This document shows, one piece after another, positions 24,067 to 31,830 of a DNA stretch of 33,593 bases (position 1 is the first letter of the stretch; each line of letters starts with the position of its first letter). The stretch comes from Dehalococcoidia bacterium (GTDB lineage Bacteria > Chloroflexota > Dehalococcoidia > Dehalococcoidales > BS750m-G39), in contig JAUWZG010000002.1 of NCBI GenBank assembly GCA_030615425.1, positions 1 to 33,593 of the forward strand, given 5' to 3'. The position numbers were made by a program, and so were the translations under genes. A model generated the notes under the pieces. It made no database searches, was not told where the DNA came from, and saw only the letters and a program-made list of their open reading frames with translations.

Positions 24067-25662
24067 ATGGGCTGGGATAAAATCAAGAAAGCCAGGCGGC
24101 GTCTCTCCAGAGAGCAGGGCACCATCATCAAAGACTGGGGGGGCAGAATCCCCATCGCCCTGGTCTATCCCAACTCCTACTATATTGGTATGTCCAACCT
24201 GGGACTTCATGCTCTCTATAGCCTGCTCAATAGCTATAGCCAGGTTGTCGGCGAAAGAGCCTTCTGGGAAGTAGAGAACAGGGATAGCCGCTCGCCCGCT
24301 CTATGCCTCGAATCTCAGCGACCGCTCTCCGACTTTGCCGTCGTTGCCTTTTCCGTCTCCTACGAGCTTGACTACTTCAATGTCGTCCATATCCTCAAAG
24401 CCAGCGGCATACCCTTATATTCTGCCGACCGCGATGAGAGGCATCCCCTGGTTATAGCCGGCGGTCCCTGCATCATAGCCAACCCCATGCCTTTGTCTCC
24501 CTTCTTTGACTGCCTGTGTATTGGCGAGGCAGAGCCGATAATCCCGGCCATGCTGCCCGTCATTGCCGAGGGCATTGGGGGTAAGCGGAGCGACTTGCTC
24601 CAGGCGCTAGCCTCGCTGCCTGGCATCTATGTCCCGCAATACTACTCGGGAAAGCCTGTGGTTCGGCAATGGGCAAAAAACCTGGATGATTTTCCTGTTG
24701 CCTCTGCCGTGCTCACCCCGGACACCGAGCTGGGCGACCTGTATCTCATCGAGGTGGAGCGGGGCTGCAACTGGGGTTGCCGCTTTTGCCTGGTAAGCAA
24801 AACCTTCCGCCCCATGCGCTATCGCTCTGTAGACAAGCTGATAGCTCAGGCTGAGCTGGGACTCAAATACAGGAAGCGCTTGGGTCTGGTTGGACCTGCC
24901 GTCTCCGACCATCCCCAGATAGAGGAGTTGCTGCTAAAGTTAGGTCAAATGGGGGCTGAACTCTCCATCAGCTCACTGCGAGTGAGCCCCCTTTCTAGAA
25001 TTGTATTGAGGGAACTAGCTAAGGGAGAAGCCCGAACCATTGCCCTTGCCCCTGAGGCTGGCTCCCAGCGCCTGCGCCAGGTTATTAAAAAGAGCATCTC
25101 TGAGGACGATATCCTGGAATCAATGGATAAGGTGGCTGAGCCGGGGATAAGACTGCTCAAGCTCTATTTCATGATCGGCTTACCCACAGAGACAGATGAG
25201 GATATAGAGGAAATCATAAACCTCACCCTTAGATACAAGAACATCCTTGATAGGAAGCAAACCGGCTGTCGTATCGCCGTCACCATTTCTCCCTTTGTGC
25301 CCAAGGCAGGCACCCCCTTCCAGTGGCTACCCATGACCCAGCCCTCTATCCTGAATCGGCGTTTGTCATTACTCAAAAACAGACTGATGCCAAAAGGTAT
25401 TAAAATTAAGGCGGAAAGCCCGGCGTGGAGTCAGGTTCAGGGGGTTTTGGCTAGGGGGGACATAAAACTAGCCGAGGCGCTGGCAAATATGGAGGAAGTA
25501 TCTCTATCTGGCTGGCGTAAAGCGGTGGAGAAAAGCAATTTGGATATCGATTTCTATGTTAATCAAAGGTGGGACACTGACCAAAAGCTACCCTGGGAAA
25601 TAATAGACCTGGGCACTAACCCCGGTCACCTTAAGCTTGAGCTAGATAGAGCCATGGCTTAA
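24067..25662 (+). CDS. Radical SAM protein with an N-terminal B12-binding-like domain
   Basis: A 531-residue protein. Residues 1-200 form a Rossmann-like B12-binding-type domain (ALVYPNSYYIGMSNLGLHALY, then FSVSYELDYFNVVHILKASGIPL and IAGGPCIIANPMPLSPFFDC). The radical SAM motif CNWGCRFC (Cys234, 238, 241) holds a [4Fe-4S] cluster and cleaves S-adenosylmethionine. IALAPEAGSQRLR and YFMIGLPTETDEDI are typical of B12-dependent radical SAM enzymes, often methyltransferases. The true substrate is unknown. The ATG has no ribosome site; a TATAAT at 24049-24054 lies only 12 bp ahead, so the message may be leaderless, though no clear -35 box is seen. Confidence 0.88.
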   Translation: MGWDKIKKARRRLSREQGTIIKDWGGRIPIALVYPNSYYIGMSNLGLHALYSLLNSYSQVVGERAFWEVENRDSRSPALCLESQRPLSDFAVVAFSVSYELDYFNVVHILKASGIPLYSADRDERHPLVIAGGPCIIANPMPLSPFFDCLCIGEAEPIIPAMLPVIAEGIGGKRSDLLQALASLPGIYVPQYYSGKPVVRQWAKNLDDFPVASAVLTPDTELGDLYLIEVERGCNWGCRFCLVSKTFRPMRYRSVDKLIAQAELGLKYRKRLGLVGPAVSDHPQIEELLLKLGQMGAELSISSLRVSPLSRIVLRELAKGEARTIALAPEAGSQRLRQVIKKSISEDDILESMDKVAEPGIRLLKLYFMIGLPTETDEDIEEIINLTLRYKNILDRKQTGCRIAVTISPFVPKAGTPFQWLPMTQPSILNRRLSLLKNRLMPKGIKIKAESPAWSQVQGVLARGDIKLAEALANMEEVSLSGWRKAVEKSNLDIDFYVNQRWDTDQKLPWEIIDLGTNPGHLKLELDRAMA

Positions 25663-25665
25663 GCA

Positions 25666-26124
25666 TTAGCTAAGCAGCTCCGTCACCACCTCGTTTATCT
25701 CCCGCCCGTCGGCTCTGCCTTTTAGCTGAGCGATGAGCTTGGGCATAACCTTTCCTTTATCGCTTAGTCCCTGCGCCCCCACCTCCTCAATAACCCGGCG
25801 GGCTTCGGCTATAACCTCCTCGCGGGTCATTTGCTGAGGCAGATATTCCTGAAGAATAGCCAGCTCCGCCTCTTCCTGAGCCGCCAGTTCTGGGCGGTCT
25901 CCTTGCTTAAAGGCTTCAATGCTCTCCTTGCGCTGCCTGACCTCCTTGGCGATGATGCTCAGGATATCGCCATCTTCCAGGGTAGACTGGCGAGCAATTT
26001 CAGCATTCTTAATGGCTGCCATCGTCAAACGGATGACCGAACGCTTCACCGTATCCCCATCCCTCATCGCCTGCTTAAGGTCATCCGTCAGCTTTTGTTT
26101 TAATATGGGTGCTTTCTGTTCCAT
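25666..26124 (-). CDS. yqeY: GatB/YqeY-domain protein
   Basis: A 152-residue helical protein with the YqeY layout: LKQKLTDDLKQAMRDGD at the N-terminus, SVIRLTMAAIKNAE, EVRQRKESIEAF and a C-terminal GKVMPKLIAQLKGRADGREIN. The tail domain matches the tRNA-binding tail of GatB amidotransferase. Its precise role is unsettled; it is commonly paired with rpsU, as here (8 bp apart), suggesting a link to translation. It ends just 3 bp from the convergent radical SAM gene. Confidence 0.94.
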   Translation of the reverse strand: MEQKAPILKQKLTDDLKQAMRDGDTVKRSVIRLTMAAIKNAEIARQSTLEDGDILSIIAKEVRQRKESIEAFKQGDRPELAAQEEAELAILQEYLPQQMTREEVIAEARRVIEEVGAQGLSDKGKVMPKLIAQLKGRADGREINEVVTELLS

Positions 26125-26132
26125 AATATTTA

Positions 26133-26321
26133 CTATCTTCTCGACACTCGAGCACTCTTGCGTCTCTTGGCTGCTCCCTTTCGCTTGCGCTTAACGCTAG
26201 GCTTCTCGTAGTGTTCTCGACGGCGCACCTCAGCTAAAATACCTTCTTGTTGCACCCTTTTGTTAAACCGCCGGAGCAAACTCTCAAAGTTCTCATTATC
26301 CGCAGCTACTACATTAGCCAC
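26133..26321 (-). CDS. rpsU: 30S ribosomal protein S21
   Basis: A 62-residue basic protein: NENFESLLRRFNKRVQQEGI, then the family's EVRRREHYEKPSVKRKRK and an Arg/Lys-rich tail. The length is normal. The start is GTG at 26321, because a strong AAGGAGGAGG lies 7 nt ahead; an ATG one base earlier is out of frame. It starts the rpsU-yqeY operon under a good promoter. Confidence 0.95.
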   Translation of the reverse strand: MANVVAADNENFESLLRRFNKRVQQEGILAEVRRREHYEKPSVKRKRKGAAKRRKSARVSRR

Positions 26322-26376
26322 ATAGCATCCTCCTCCTTCTAATAACCATGCCTGTAATTCTTTTTATATCCATCAC

Positions 26377-26405
26377 ATTTTAGTCGGCTTGAACTCCCCT
26401 GTCAA
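26377..26405 (-). promoter_or_regulatory. Promoter of rpsU-yqeY
   Basis: On the reverse strand, a perfect TTGACA (26405-26400) and TAAAAT (26382-26377) are separated by 17 bp, leaving a leader of about 50 nt that ends in the strong ribosome site. Confidence 0.75.
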
Positions 26406-26438
26406 CTAGCTATAGTTATCTAATACTTTAGTGTCACC

Positions 26439-26533
26439 ACTCCCGTTTTTAACTTTTGTTTTGCTTTCCACCCACCCTCGGAGGCTTCGCCCCCAATCCC
26501 GTGCTTTTGTTGGGGTGTTAAAAACAGGGGGAG
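26439..26533. repeat. C-rich intergenic repeat, copy 3 (short form)
   Basis: Outer arms ACTCCCGTTTTTAAC (26439-26453) and GTTAAAAACAGGGGGAG (26517-26533) are inverted copies. Inside lies CTTTCCACCCACCCTCGG followed by AGGCTTCGCC, the family core. About 95 bp, between rpsU and the FAD enzyme gene. Confidence 0.6.
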
Positions 26534-26557
26534 GGGTCAATGCACAGAGAACCAGGG

Positions 26558-27949
26558 CTAATGCTTGCCTCTGCTCAATATCTCGCGAGCTGCCACCACG
26601 CCGGAAACTGACGCCTGGATTAAGCCCCGGCTGACGCCAGCCCCATCGCCAACAGCGAACATGTTGCTGACCTCGGTCTCCAGGCCGGGGCTGAGTTGAG
26701 GTCGGCTGGAATAGAATTTAACCTCAATGCCGTAAAGCAAGGTATGGTGTGAAGCAACACCCGGCGCCAGCCTATCCATTGCCTGGAGCATCTCCACTAT
26801 CCCGGTGAGGTAACGATAGGGGAGGGCGAAGCTGAGGTCGCCGGGGGTAGCGTTCTTCAGGGTAGGTTGAACCAGTCCCCGCTCAATGCGGGCTGGGGTG
26901 GAGCGCCGACCCTCCATTAGGTCGCCCAGGCGCTGCACCAGAACTCCGCCGCTGAGAATATTAGCCAGCCTGGCCAGATATCTGCCGTAGGCAATGGGCT
27001 GGTTAAAGGGCTTGGTGAAAGTCGTGCTCACCAATAGAGCAAAATTAGTGTTGGCGGTGGTGCGTTCGGCGTAGCTATGCCCGTTGACCGTGATTACCGG
27101 GTCGCAACCGCCGGTAGTCTCCATGATGACCTCACCACCGGGACACATACAGAAGGTTCTAACCCGGTCGTCAAAGCTCTTGGACAGGAATTCCAGCTTT
27201 GACTCATAGAGCACGTTGGTCAGAGCCTCCATTACTGCCACTGGCACTTCAACCCTGACCCCAACATCAATAGGGTTACTATGCATGGTTAGCTTGAGTT
27301 GGTCAGCTTCCTTGGCTAACCAATCCGCTCCCTCTCTCCCCGGAGCCAGAATCAGGTAACGACAGTCAAAGCTATTCCCAGCCTCAGTTTCAATCCCTTT
27401 AACCTCGCCATGGTCAACAGTGATAGAGGAGACCCCTGTCTCCAGCCTGGATTCTATGCGGGGGCTAAGGTGCTCCCACATCGATTTGAGCACCGAGCGG
27501 CAGTGCTCGGTGCCCAGGTGCCGGATAGGCACCGCCACCAGCTTCAGTCCCGCCAGCTCAGCCTGGCTCCGCAGTTCGTCAACCTTGCCCTCAACGCCAT
27601 AGAGCTTATCCGGGGCGCCAAACTTGAGGTATACCTCATCAACATACTTAATCAGGGCTTCGGCCTCGCTCTCCCCGAGGTAATTGCTGAGCCTGCCGCC
27701 GATCTTGGATGATAGGGTTAGCTTGCCGTCACTGAAAGCGCCAGCCCCGCCCAGACCGCAGACCAGATCGCAGGGTGAGCATGGAGGGCAGAGCTTGCCC
27801 GTGTCTCGTGCCGGACACTGACGCTTATCAATATCCCTCCCCTTCTCAATAAGCAGAATATCCAGGTCAGAAGCATGAGCCAGTTCCAGGGCGGCAAAGA
27901 TACACGCAGGACCACCGCCGACGATGATAACGGCGTATTTCTTAGCCAT
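26558..27949 (-). CDS. FAD-dependent dehydrogenase (COG2509-like)
   Basis: A 463-residue flavoprotein. The N-terminal Rossmann motif is VGGGPACIFAALELA, where Cys16 takes the place of the last glycine of GxGxxG. The family's GLGGAGAFSDGKLTLSSKIGG follows, preceded by CPPCSPCDLVC (Cys54-x2-Cys57-x2-Cys60-x3-Cys64), the spacing of a [4Fe-4S] site. The C-terminal NMFAVGDGAGVSRGLIQASVSG binds the FAD ribityl part. Substrate unknown; relatives are annotated as NAD(FAD)-utilising dehydrogenases. Complete length, monocistronic, with only a weak ribosome site. Confidence 0.88.
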   Translation of the reverse strand: MAKKYAVIIVGGGPACIFAALELAHASDLDILLIEKGRDIDKRQCPARDTGKLCPPCSPCDLVCGLGGAGAFSDGKLTLSSKIGGRLSNYLGESEAEALIKYVDEVYLKFGAPDKLYGVEGKVDELRSQAELAGLKLVAVPIRHLGTEHCRSVLKSMWEHLSPRIESRLETGVSSITVDHGEVKGIETEAGNSFDCRYLILAPGREGADWLAKEADQLKLTMHSNPIDVGVRVEVPVAVMEALTNVLYESKLEFLSKSFDDRVRTFCMCPGGEVIMETTGGCDPVITVNGHSYAERTTANTNFALLVSTTFTKPFNQPIAYGRYLARLANILSGGVLVQRLGDLMEGRRSTPARIERGLVQPTLKNATPGDLSFALPYRYLTGIVEMLQAMDRLAPGVASHHTLLYGIEVKFYSSRPQLSPGLETEVSNMFAVGDGAGVSRGLIQASVSGVVAAREILSRGKH

Positions 27950-28046
27950 TCTTTAAGCCATGCCATTGTATAACCAGTAGCTTCAGCCGTCAAGGAAGGG
28001 TTTTAATGAAATTTAGACGCCAGTTTTATGGGCAATTAATCTCGGC

Positions 28047-28089
28047 AGTCTAAAATTAGACTATAGGGGGGTTAAAGCTGCTTTAACCC
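28047..28089. promoter_or_regulatory. Two adjacent perfect inverted repeats before the HTH-remnant promoter
   Basis: AGTCTAA-aa-TTAGACT (28047-28062) is followed by GGGTTAAAG-ctg-CTTTAACCC (28069-28089), immediately upstream of the -35 box at 28091. Neither has a T run on the plus strand, so regulatory sites or mRNA structures are more likely than terminators. Confidence 0.4.
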
Positions 28090-28090
28090 A

Positions 28091-28119
28091 TTGACTTTTG
28101 CCATTTGCCAAATTACAAT
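28091..28119 (+). promoter_or_regulatory. Promoter and operator copied from the HTH gene, now upstream of the exported-protein operon
   Basis: TTGACT (28091-28096) and TACAAT (28114-28119) are 17 bp apart. The spacer TTTGCCATTTGCCAAAT matches 15 of 17 bases of the spacer in front of the intact HTH gene at 9672-9700. What follows is the broken tail of that gene, then the operon at 28303. It is probably the operon's promoter and may be bound by the intact regulator. Confidence 0.6.
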
Positions 28120-28140
28120 AGGTCATAATTAGCAGTAATC

Positions 28141-28257
28141 AGGCGGCAAAGGATTGTCATCTCGCTAGCACTGCAGGAGCCGGTTGATATTCAGCAGACT
28201 ATTATCGCCATCCTTACTATTTTAAAAAATATTGCCCAGAGTATAACCCAAAAATGA
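28141..28257 (+). pseudogene. Remnant of an XRE regulator paralogous to the gene at 9267-9662
   Basis: Reading in frame to the TGA at 28255-28257 gives QEPVDIQQTIIAILTILKNI plus a short tail from 28174. The intact regulator ends QEPVDVQRAVIGILTILKSI. The helix-turn-helix part (roughly 100 codons) is missing, with an in-frame TAA and no start codon upstream. With the matching promoter just upstream, this is an internally deleted duplicate. Confidence 0.75.
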
Positions 28258-28302
28258 GCCGGCTGGATAGATTAAGGAAGGTGAGCCGATGGGGAACATA
28301 AG

Positions 28303-29289
28303 GTGAACCTGCCGAAAACAGGTTCAATGCTGAGGAGACTGCTGATAATTATTCCGGTAGTGGTGGGGCTGACTTTGGTCAGCCTGTTTATGCCCGCCCA
28401 GCAGCTGAGTATAGAAGGTATTGGCATACTTTCCTTTGAGACCACGGTTACCCTCTCTGTTGGCTCCGAGGTTGCCTATGCCAGTCCTGGTTGGGTAAGT
28501 CCTACTGGCTTCGTTGACGGTGGGAGTGTATGGACGAGTGAAACATTGGCTTATGACGAGAATACTGACACCTATGCTTATGCCAATGCCCTTAAAAGTG
28601 ATTGGACAGATTATCTTGAATTGACCCATGCCGCCTTAAATTGCGATAAAGTTCAACTCTGGGTAGGCCATGATATCTCCAACGTAAATGCCATAGAGGT
28701 AGATGTCTACTACAGTCTGGGTTGGCATAACATATTCCCTTCTGGTGCTCCTACTTGGGGAGCTTGGCAAGAACACACTATAGGCAGCACAGAGTCGGTT
28801 ACCGCCTTGAGAGTGAGGTTCTATTCCACAAAGGCGGGTGCTGGAGCCTGTTGGATTCATGAGGCAGACTTTAATGAGGTAAGTCTGGTCCCAGAAATAA
28901 CAGTTGACCCAACAAATTATAACTTTGATGTAGTGGCAGAATCATCCACCCCATATACAATCACAACCTACTTCGCCATAGACAACAACAGCACTATGCA
29001 GACTGACCACACAATCGGCGTTACCACAAGCACTTGGTCAGGTGGTATTCCTTGGGATCATGCTGAAGATGCTGTTCCTGGAGCAAACACGGCGGGATTG
29101 CTGGCTAATAGAGGAGGCACTTGGGGAACAGGTGACATCATTGTCAAGTTTATTTCACCGAACTACATTTACGAGAATTGCCCAGCTACCACAGATTATA
29201 GTTTTGGGCTGAAGTTACTAGCCCCAACAAGTTTTAGCGATGGTGTTGAGAAGCAGATAATTGTCCAAATAACCGCAGTGGCAGGATAA
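28303..29289 (+). CDS. Exported beta-rich surface protein
   Basis: A 328-residue protein. An N-terminal signal/anchor (RRLLIIIPVVVGLTLVSLFM, about 11-30) is followed by a threonine/serine-rich, beta-strand-type body. A possible cleavage site lies after VAYA. The C-terminal domain (about 200-328) ends in SFSDGVEKQIIVQITA, and the next gene's product ends in SFTDGVEKEGVVTLTA; the two domains appear related. No enzyme motif is seen. The start is GTG 28303, overlapping the stop of a 5-codon reading frame (ATG 28289) that has the better ribosome site AAGGAAGGTGA; ATG 28327 is an alternative. First gene of a four-gene operon of exported proteins. I do not recognise a named family. Confidence 0.7.
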   Translation: MNLPKTGSMLRRLLIIIPVVVGLTLVSLFMPAQQLSIEGIGILSFETTVTLSVGSEVAYASPGWVSPTGFVDGGSVWTSETLAYDENTDTYAYANALKSDWTDYLELTHAALNCDKVQLWVGHDISNVNAIEVDVYYSLGWHNIFPSGAPTWGAWQEHTIGSTESVTALRVRFYSTKAGAGACWIHEADFNEVSLVPEITVDPTNYNFDVVAESSTPYTITTYFAIDNNSTMQTDHTIGVTTSTWSGGIPWDHAEDAVPGANTAGLLANRGGTWGTGDIIVKFISPNYIYENCPATTDYSFGLKLLAPTSFSDGVEKQIIVQITAVAG

Positions 29290-29349
29290 TGAGTAGCCTG
29301 AGGTCGACAGGCGTTTAATAAAATACTACAGGAAAGGAAGTGAAAAGGG

Positions 29350-29898
29350 GTGCGGAAAGCGATATTAAGCATAGCCCTAGCCTTGATGCTGGTGGTCGCC
29401 TTTGCTGTGCCTATTTTTGCTGCTACCACCCAAGATGTTACTATCACCGCCACACCGACATTCATCGCCTTAACGAATAGTGAGGCAACTTGGCCAGTTG
29501 GTACTGTGATTGCTAATACTGCCTATTGGTGGACTGCTGATACTAATGCTCCTGACCCTGAGCCTTTTGAAGATGCTGACATGAAGTCAACTATCACCAA
29601 TACGGGCAGCGTTGCCGAAGACATTGACATCAAGGTAGCTGCTTTTACTGGTGGTGACGGTTGGACAATCTCAACTGACGACACGCCAGTCGAAGGCGAA
29701 ATCTCCATAAGGGCCGGCGTTACTGGGACGGCAAATGAAGCTGCTATGGTGCAGGTTATCACCACTGATGTCGAGTTGACTGGTTCTCTTGCATCTTTAG
29801 GGACAATTATGTGGTGTATGGAAATGGAAACCCCTGCATCTTTCACCGACGGTGTCGAGAAGGAAGGCGTAGTGACGCTGACAGCGACACAAGATTAG
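29350..29898 (+). CDS. Small secreted beta-sandwich protein with signal peptide
   Basis: A 182-residue protein with a textbook signal peptide (RKAILSIALALMLVVAFAVP, cleavage probably after IFA or FAA). The mature part is acidic and Thr/Ala-rich, with beta-strand periodicity and an NTGSVAEDIDIKV stretch like filament or S-layer subunits. It ends in SFTDGVEKEGVVTLTATQD, related to the end of the preceding protein, which suggests tandem paralogous domains. The start is GTG 29350, with GGAAAGGAAG about 10 nt upstream. It may polymerise or coat the cell, but this is inference from composition only. Confidence 0.72.
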   Translation: MRKAILSIALALMLVVAFAVPIFAATTQDVTITATPTFIALTNSEATWPVGTVIANTAYWWTADTNAPDPEPFEDADMKSTITNTGSVAEDIDIKVAAFTGGDGWTISTDDTPVEGEISIRAGVTGTANEAAMVQVITTDVELTGSLASLGTIMWCMEMETPASFTDGVEKEGVVTLTATQD

Positions 29899-29962
29899 CA
29901 ACGATTAGCACAGGTGGGAAGCCTGCAATTGAGGCTGAAAGCGCCTGTAGCGCCTAGACTCA

Positions 29963-30460
29963 ATGGGTAATAAAATGAACAAGTTAATTGTACTGCTAAT
30001 AGCAGTAGGCTTACTGTTAAGCGGTTGTGGCCAGCCGTCGACGTCTACAGTAATCCAACCCCTTGAGCCGCCGCCTGAGCTATACGACGAGATTTGGATT
30101 AGCCCGGGCAAGGTAGAGGTGGGTAATTTTTACCCCGGGGCGAGAGCTGAGTGGCCATTAACCATACATAACGGCAACGATGAGCCAACGGAATTCTCGG
30201 TTACCTTCCGAGTGCCGGGCAGCACCGCTGAGGGCTATGACCAGGCACCCAGCGCAGTTCAGGAGTGGGTAATAATAGCTGACCCGACACCCGTGCTGGA
30301 GGCGAAAGAGACCATGGAGGTGCTGATAGCAGTTGTTATGCCCGAGGATGCCGAGGCGCCACCAAAGTGGGAGTTCTGGATTGCAGTAAAAGATGTAACC
30401 CAGACGGGGATGGTTCAGACCGAGCTCGCCTGTAGATGGCTGGTAACAATGAGAGAGTAA
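29963..30460 (+). CDS. Lipoprotein of the exported-protein operon
   Basis: A 165-residue protein with a lipobox: NKLIVLLIAVGLLLSGC, then GQPSTSTV, so it is probably lipid-anchored on the outer face of the membrane. The mature domain looks like an immunoglobulin-like beta-sandwich (WPLTIHNGNDEPTEFSVTF, then EVLIAVVMPEDAEAP). ATG 29963 is used, though MNK at 29975 is a natural lipoprotein start; neither has a strong ribosome site. It overlaps the next gene by 25 bp. Function unknown; a role in holding the surface proteins of this operon is a guess. Confidence 0.72.
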   Translation: MGNKMNKLIVLLIAVGLLLSGCGQPSTSTVIQPLEPPPELYDEIWISPGKVEVGNFYPGARAEWPLTIHNGNDEPTEFSVTFRVPGSTAEGYDQAPSAVQEWVIIADPTPVLEAKETMEVLIAVVMPEDAEAPPKWEFWIAVKDVTQTGMVQTELACRWLVTMRE

Positions 30461-31563
30461 CACGGGATAGTACGGAAGTGCGAAGGGTACGTTATGCCCT
30501 TATTCTTATCGTAATACTGGCTTTTGTTGGTGGCTTTCCTGCCTATCTGGCTGTGGGGCAGGGAGGTAGTAGCCAAGGTGTCACCGTCACTGTCACTGCC
30601 CAGCCAGTATATAGCCCCCCAGTGGATGGAGTAGACGGCTGGGGTGGTGTAACCGGCTGGGATGAAGAGGATGAATGCCCTACCGGGGGAACGGCCACCG
30701 CAGGCAAGATCACCGCTGGAGGCCTAGTTATCCGACCCATCATTATTATATCTTTTGATGAACGGCTTTGCCTAACCATTGATGTAGGGACTATTATTCT
30801 AATCCCCGACGGCGCATTCCCGAGATGTATCGGTATCTATGAAATGACAACTTTACTTTCCCCGCCTGAAGGGGCATATATTATCGGCGTTATGTATGGC
30901 GCTTTTCCTGGTGGAGCTACCTTTATCCCTCCAGCCACCCTTCAATATAGCTATGACTCACATGATATAGCCGAGGGCATTGCTGGGGAGAGTCTGGTCA
31001 TAGCCTGCCATGACCGGACAAGCGGCGAGTGGATTGAGCTGGACGGTGTGGTTGATACTGAAGCCAACACAATCACGGCTGAAGTAAGCCAGTTTTGTGA
31101 CCTTGCTGTTTTAGGCTATGAGGTGGTGCCGACGCCAGCCGCTTTTGAGGTTAGTTCATTGAGTATCTCTCCCACTGAGGTTGAAATTGGTGAAACGGTA
31201 AACATCACTGTTCTGGTTGCCAATACCGGTGGCCAGCCCGGCAGCTATCAGGTGATACTCAAGATAAATAGTGTGGCAGAGGTGGGTGGGGAGGTAGCTG
31301 GTGTGACAGAGGCGGATAGAGAGGTAGCCATTAATGCCGGCGCCAGCAAGCAAGTTAGCTTTACTACTTCAAAGGATACTCCCGGCCTTTACCTGGTGGA
31401 GGTTAATGGTCTCACTGGCAGCTTTGAAGTAAAGCAGCCGCTGTCGCCGGGCGAGCCAACGCCAGCCAAACCTATTAATTGGTGGTTAATCGGCGGAATC
31501 ATAGCTGCAGTGGCAATAGTAGCATTTGTTATCTTCTTATTACGTAGAAGAATGATATTTTAG
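30436..31563 (+). CDS. Membrane-anchored protein with CARDB-like domain
   Basis: A 375-residue protein. A membrane segment near residues 18-40 (RYALILIVILAFVGGFPAYL) leads to an extracytoplasmic part with GVTVTVTAQP and a cysteine-containing region (Cys81, Cys111, Cys130 approximately). A CARDB-type adhesion-like domain follows (about 235-335: FEVSSLSISPTEVEIGETV, VANTGGQPGSYQV, LVEVNGLTGSFEV). A Pro-rich stretch leads to a C-terminal membrane helix and RRRMIF, a positive-inside anchor. The annotated start overlaps the lipoprotein gene; GTG 30478 is possible. Probably presents the domain on the cell surface; ligand unknown. Confidence 0.75.
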   Translation: MAGNNERVTRDSTEVRRVRYALILIVILAFVGGFPAYLAVGQGGSSQGVTVTVTAQPVYSPPVDGVDGWGGVTGWDEEDECPTGGTATAGKITAGGLVIRPIIIISFDERLCLTIDVGTIILIPDGAFPRCIGIYEMTTLLSPPEGAYIIGVMYGAFPGGATFIPPATLQYSYDSHDIAEGIAGESLVIACHDRTSGEWIELDGVVDTEANTITAEVSQFCDLAVLGYEVVPTPAAFEVSSLSISPTEVEIGETVNITVLVANTGGQPGSYQVILKINSVAEVGGEVAGVTEADREVAINAGASKQVSFTTSKDTPGLYLVEVNGLTGSFEVKQPLSPGEPTPAKPINWWLIGGIIAAVAIVAFVIFLLRRRMIF

Positions 31564-31579
31564 GCTCTATATACTCAAT

Positions 31580-31792
31580 CTAAGTATAGACCGCCACCAC
31601 CACCGCATCCTTGGCGTTATGCTCGTCAAAGAAGATAACCGCCACCTTTCTGCCCAGTGCCATCTCTGCCGCTGGCAGATTCCGCGCCACAGCGATACCT
31701 TCCAGGTAAACCTTATAGCTGCCAGCAAGCTGGACGGTGGCGGTATAATCGCCGGAGTTGAAACTCTTTAGCACTGCTTTCTTCAGCCTCAT
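31580..31792 (-). CDS. Small beta-rich protein, possibly phage-tail associated
   Basis: A 70-residue protein: RLKKAVLKSFNSGDYTATV, GSYKVYLEGIAVARNLPAAE, then a compact VAVIFFDEHNAKDAVVVAVY end. The pattern of short strands with a Gly-rich turn suggests a small barrel (OB-like), as in phage baseplate spike proteins, but I cannot prove the family. The start ATG 31792 is decided by a strong GGAGGAGGG 6 nt upstream; a longer frame to 31876 runs into the repeat and is rejected. It lies downstream of a phage-tail-like gene in the same direction, separated by a repeat. Confidence 0.6.
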   Translation of the reverse strand: MRLKKAVLKSFNSGDYTATVQLAGSYKVYLEGIAVARNLPAAEMALGRKVAVIFFDEHNAKDAVVVAVYT

Positions 31793-31830
31793 CTCTAGCC
31801 CTCCTCCAAATATTCTTATAACCCTCTGAG

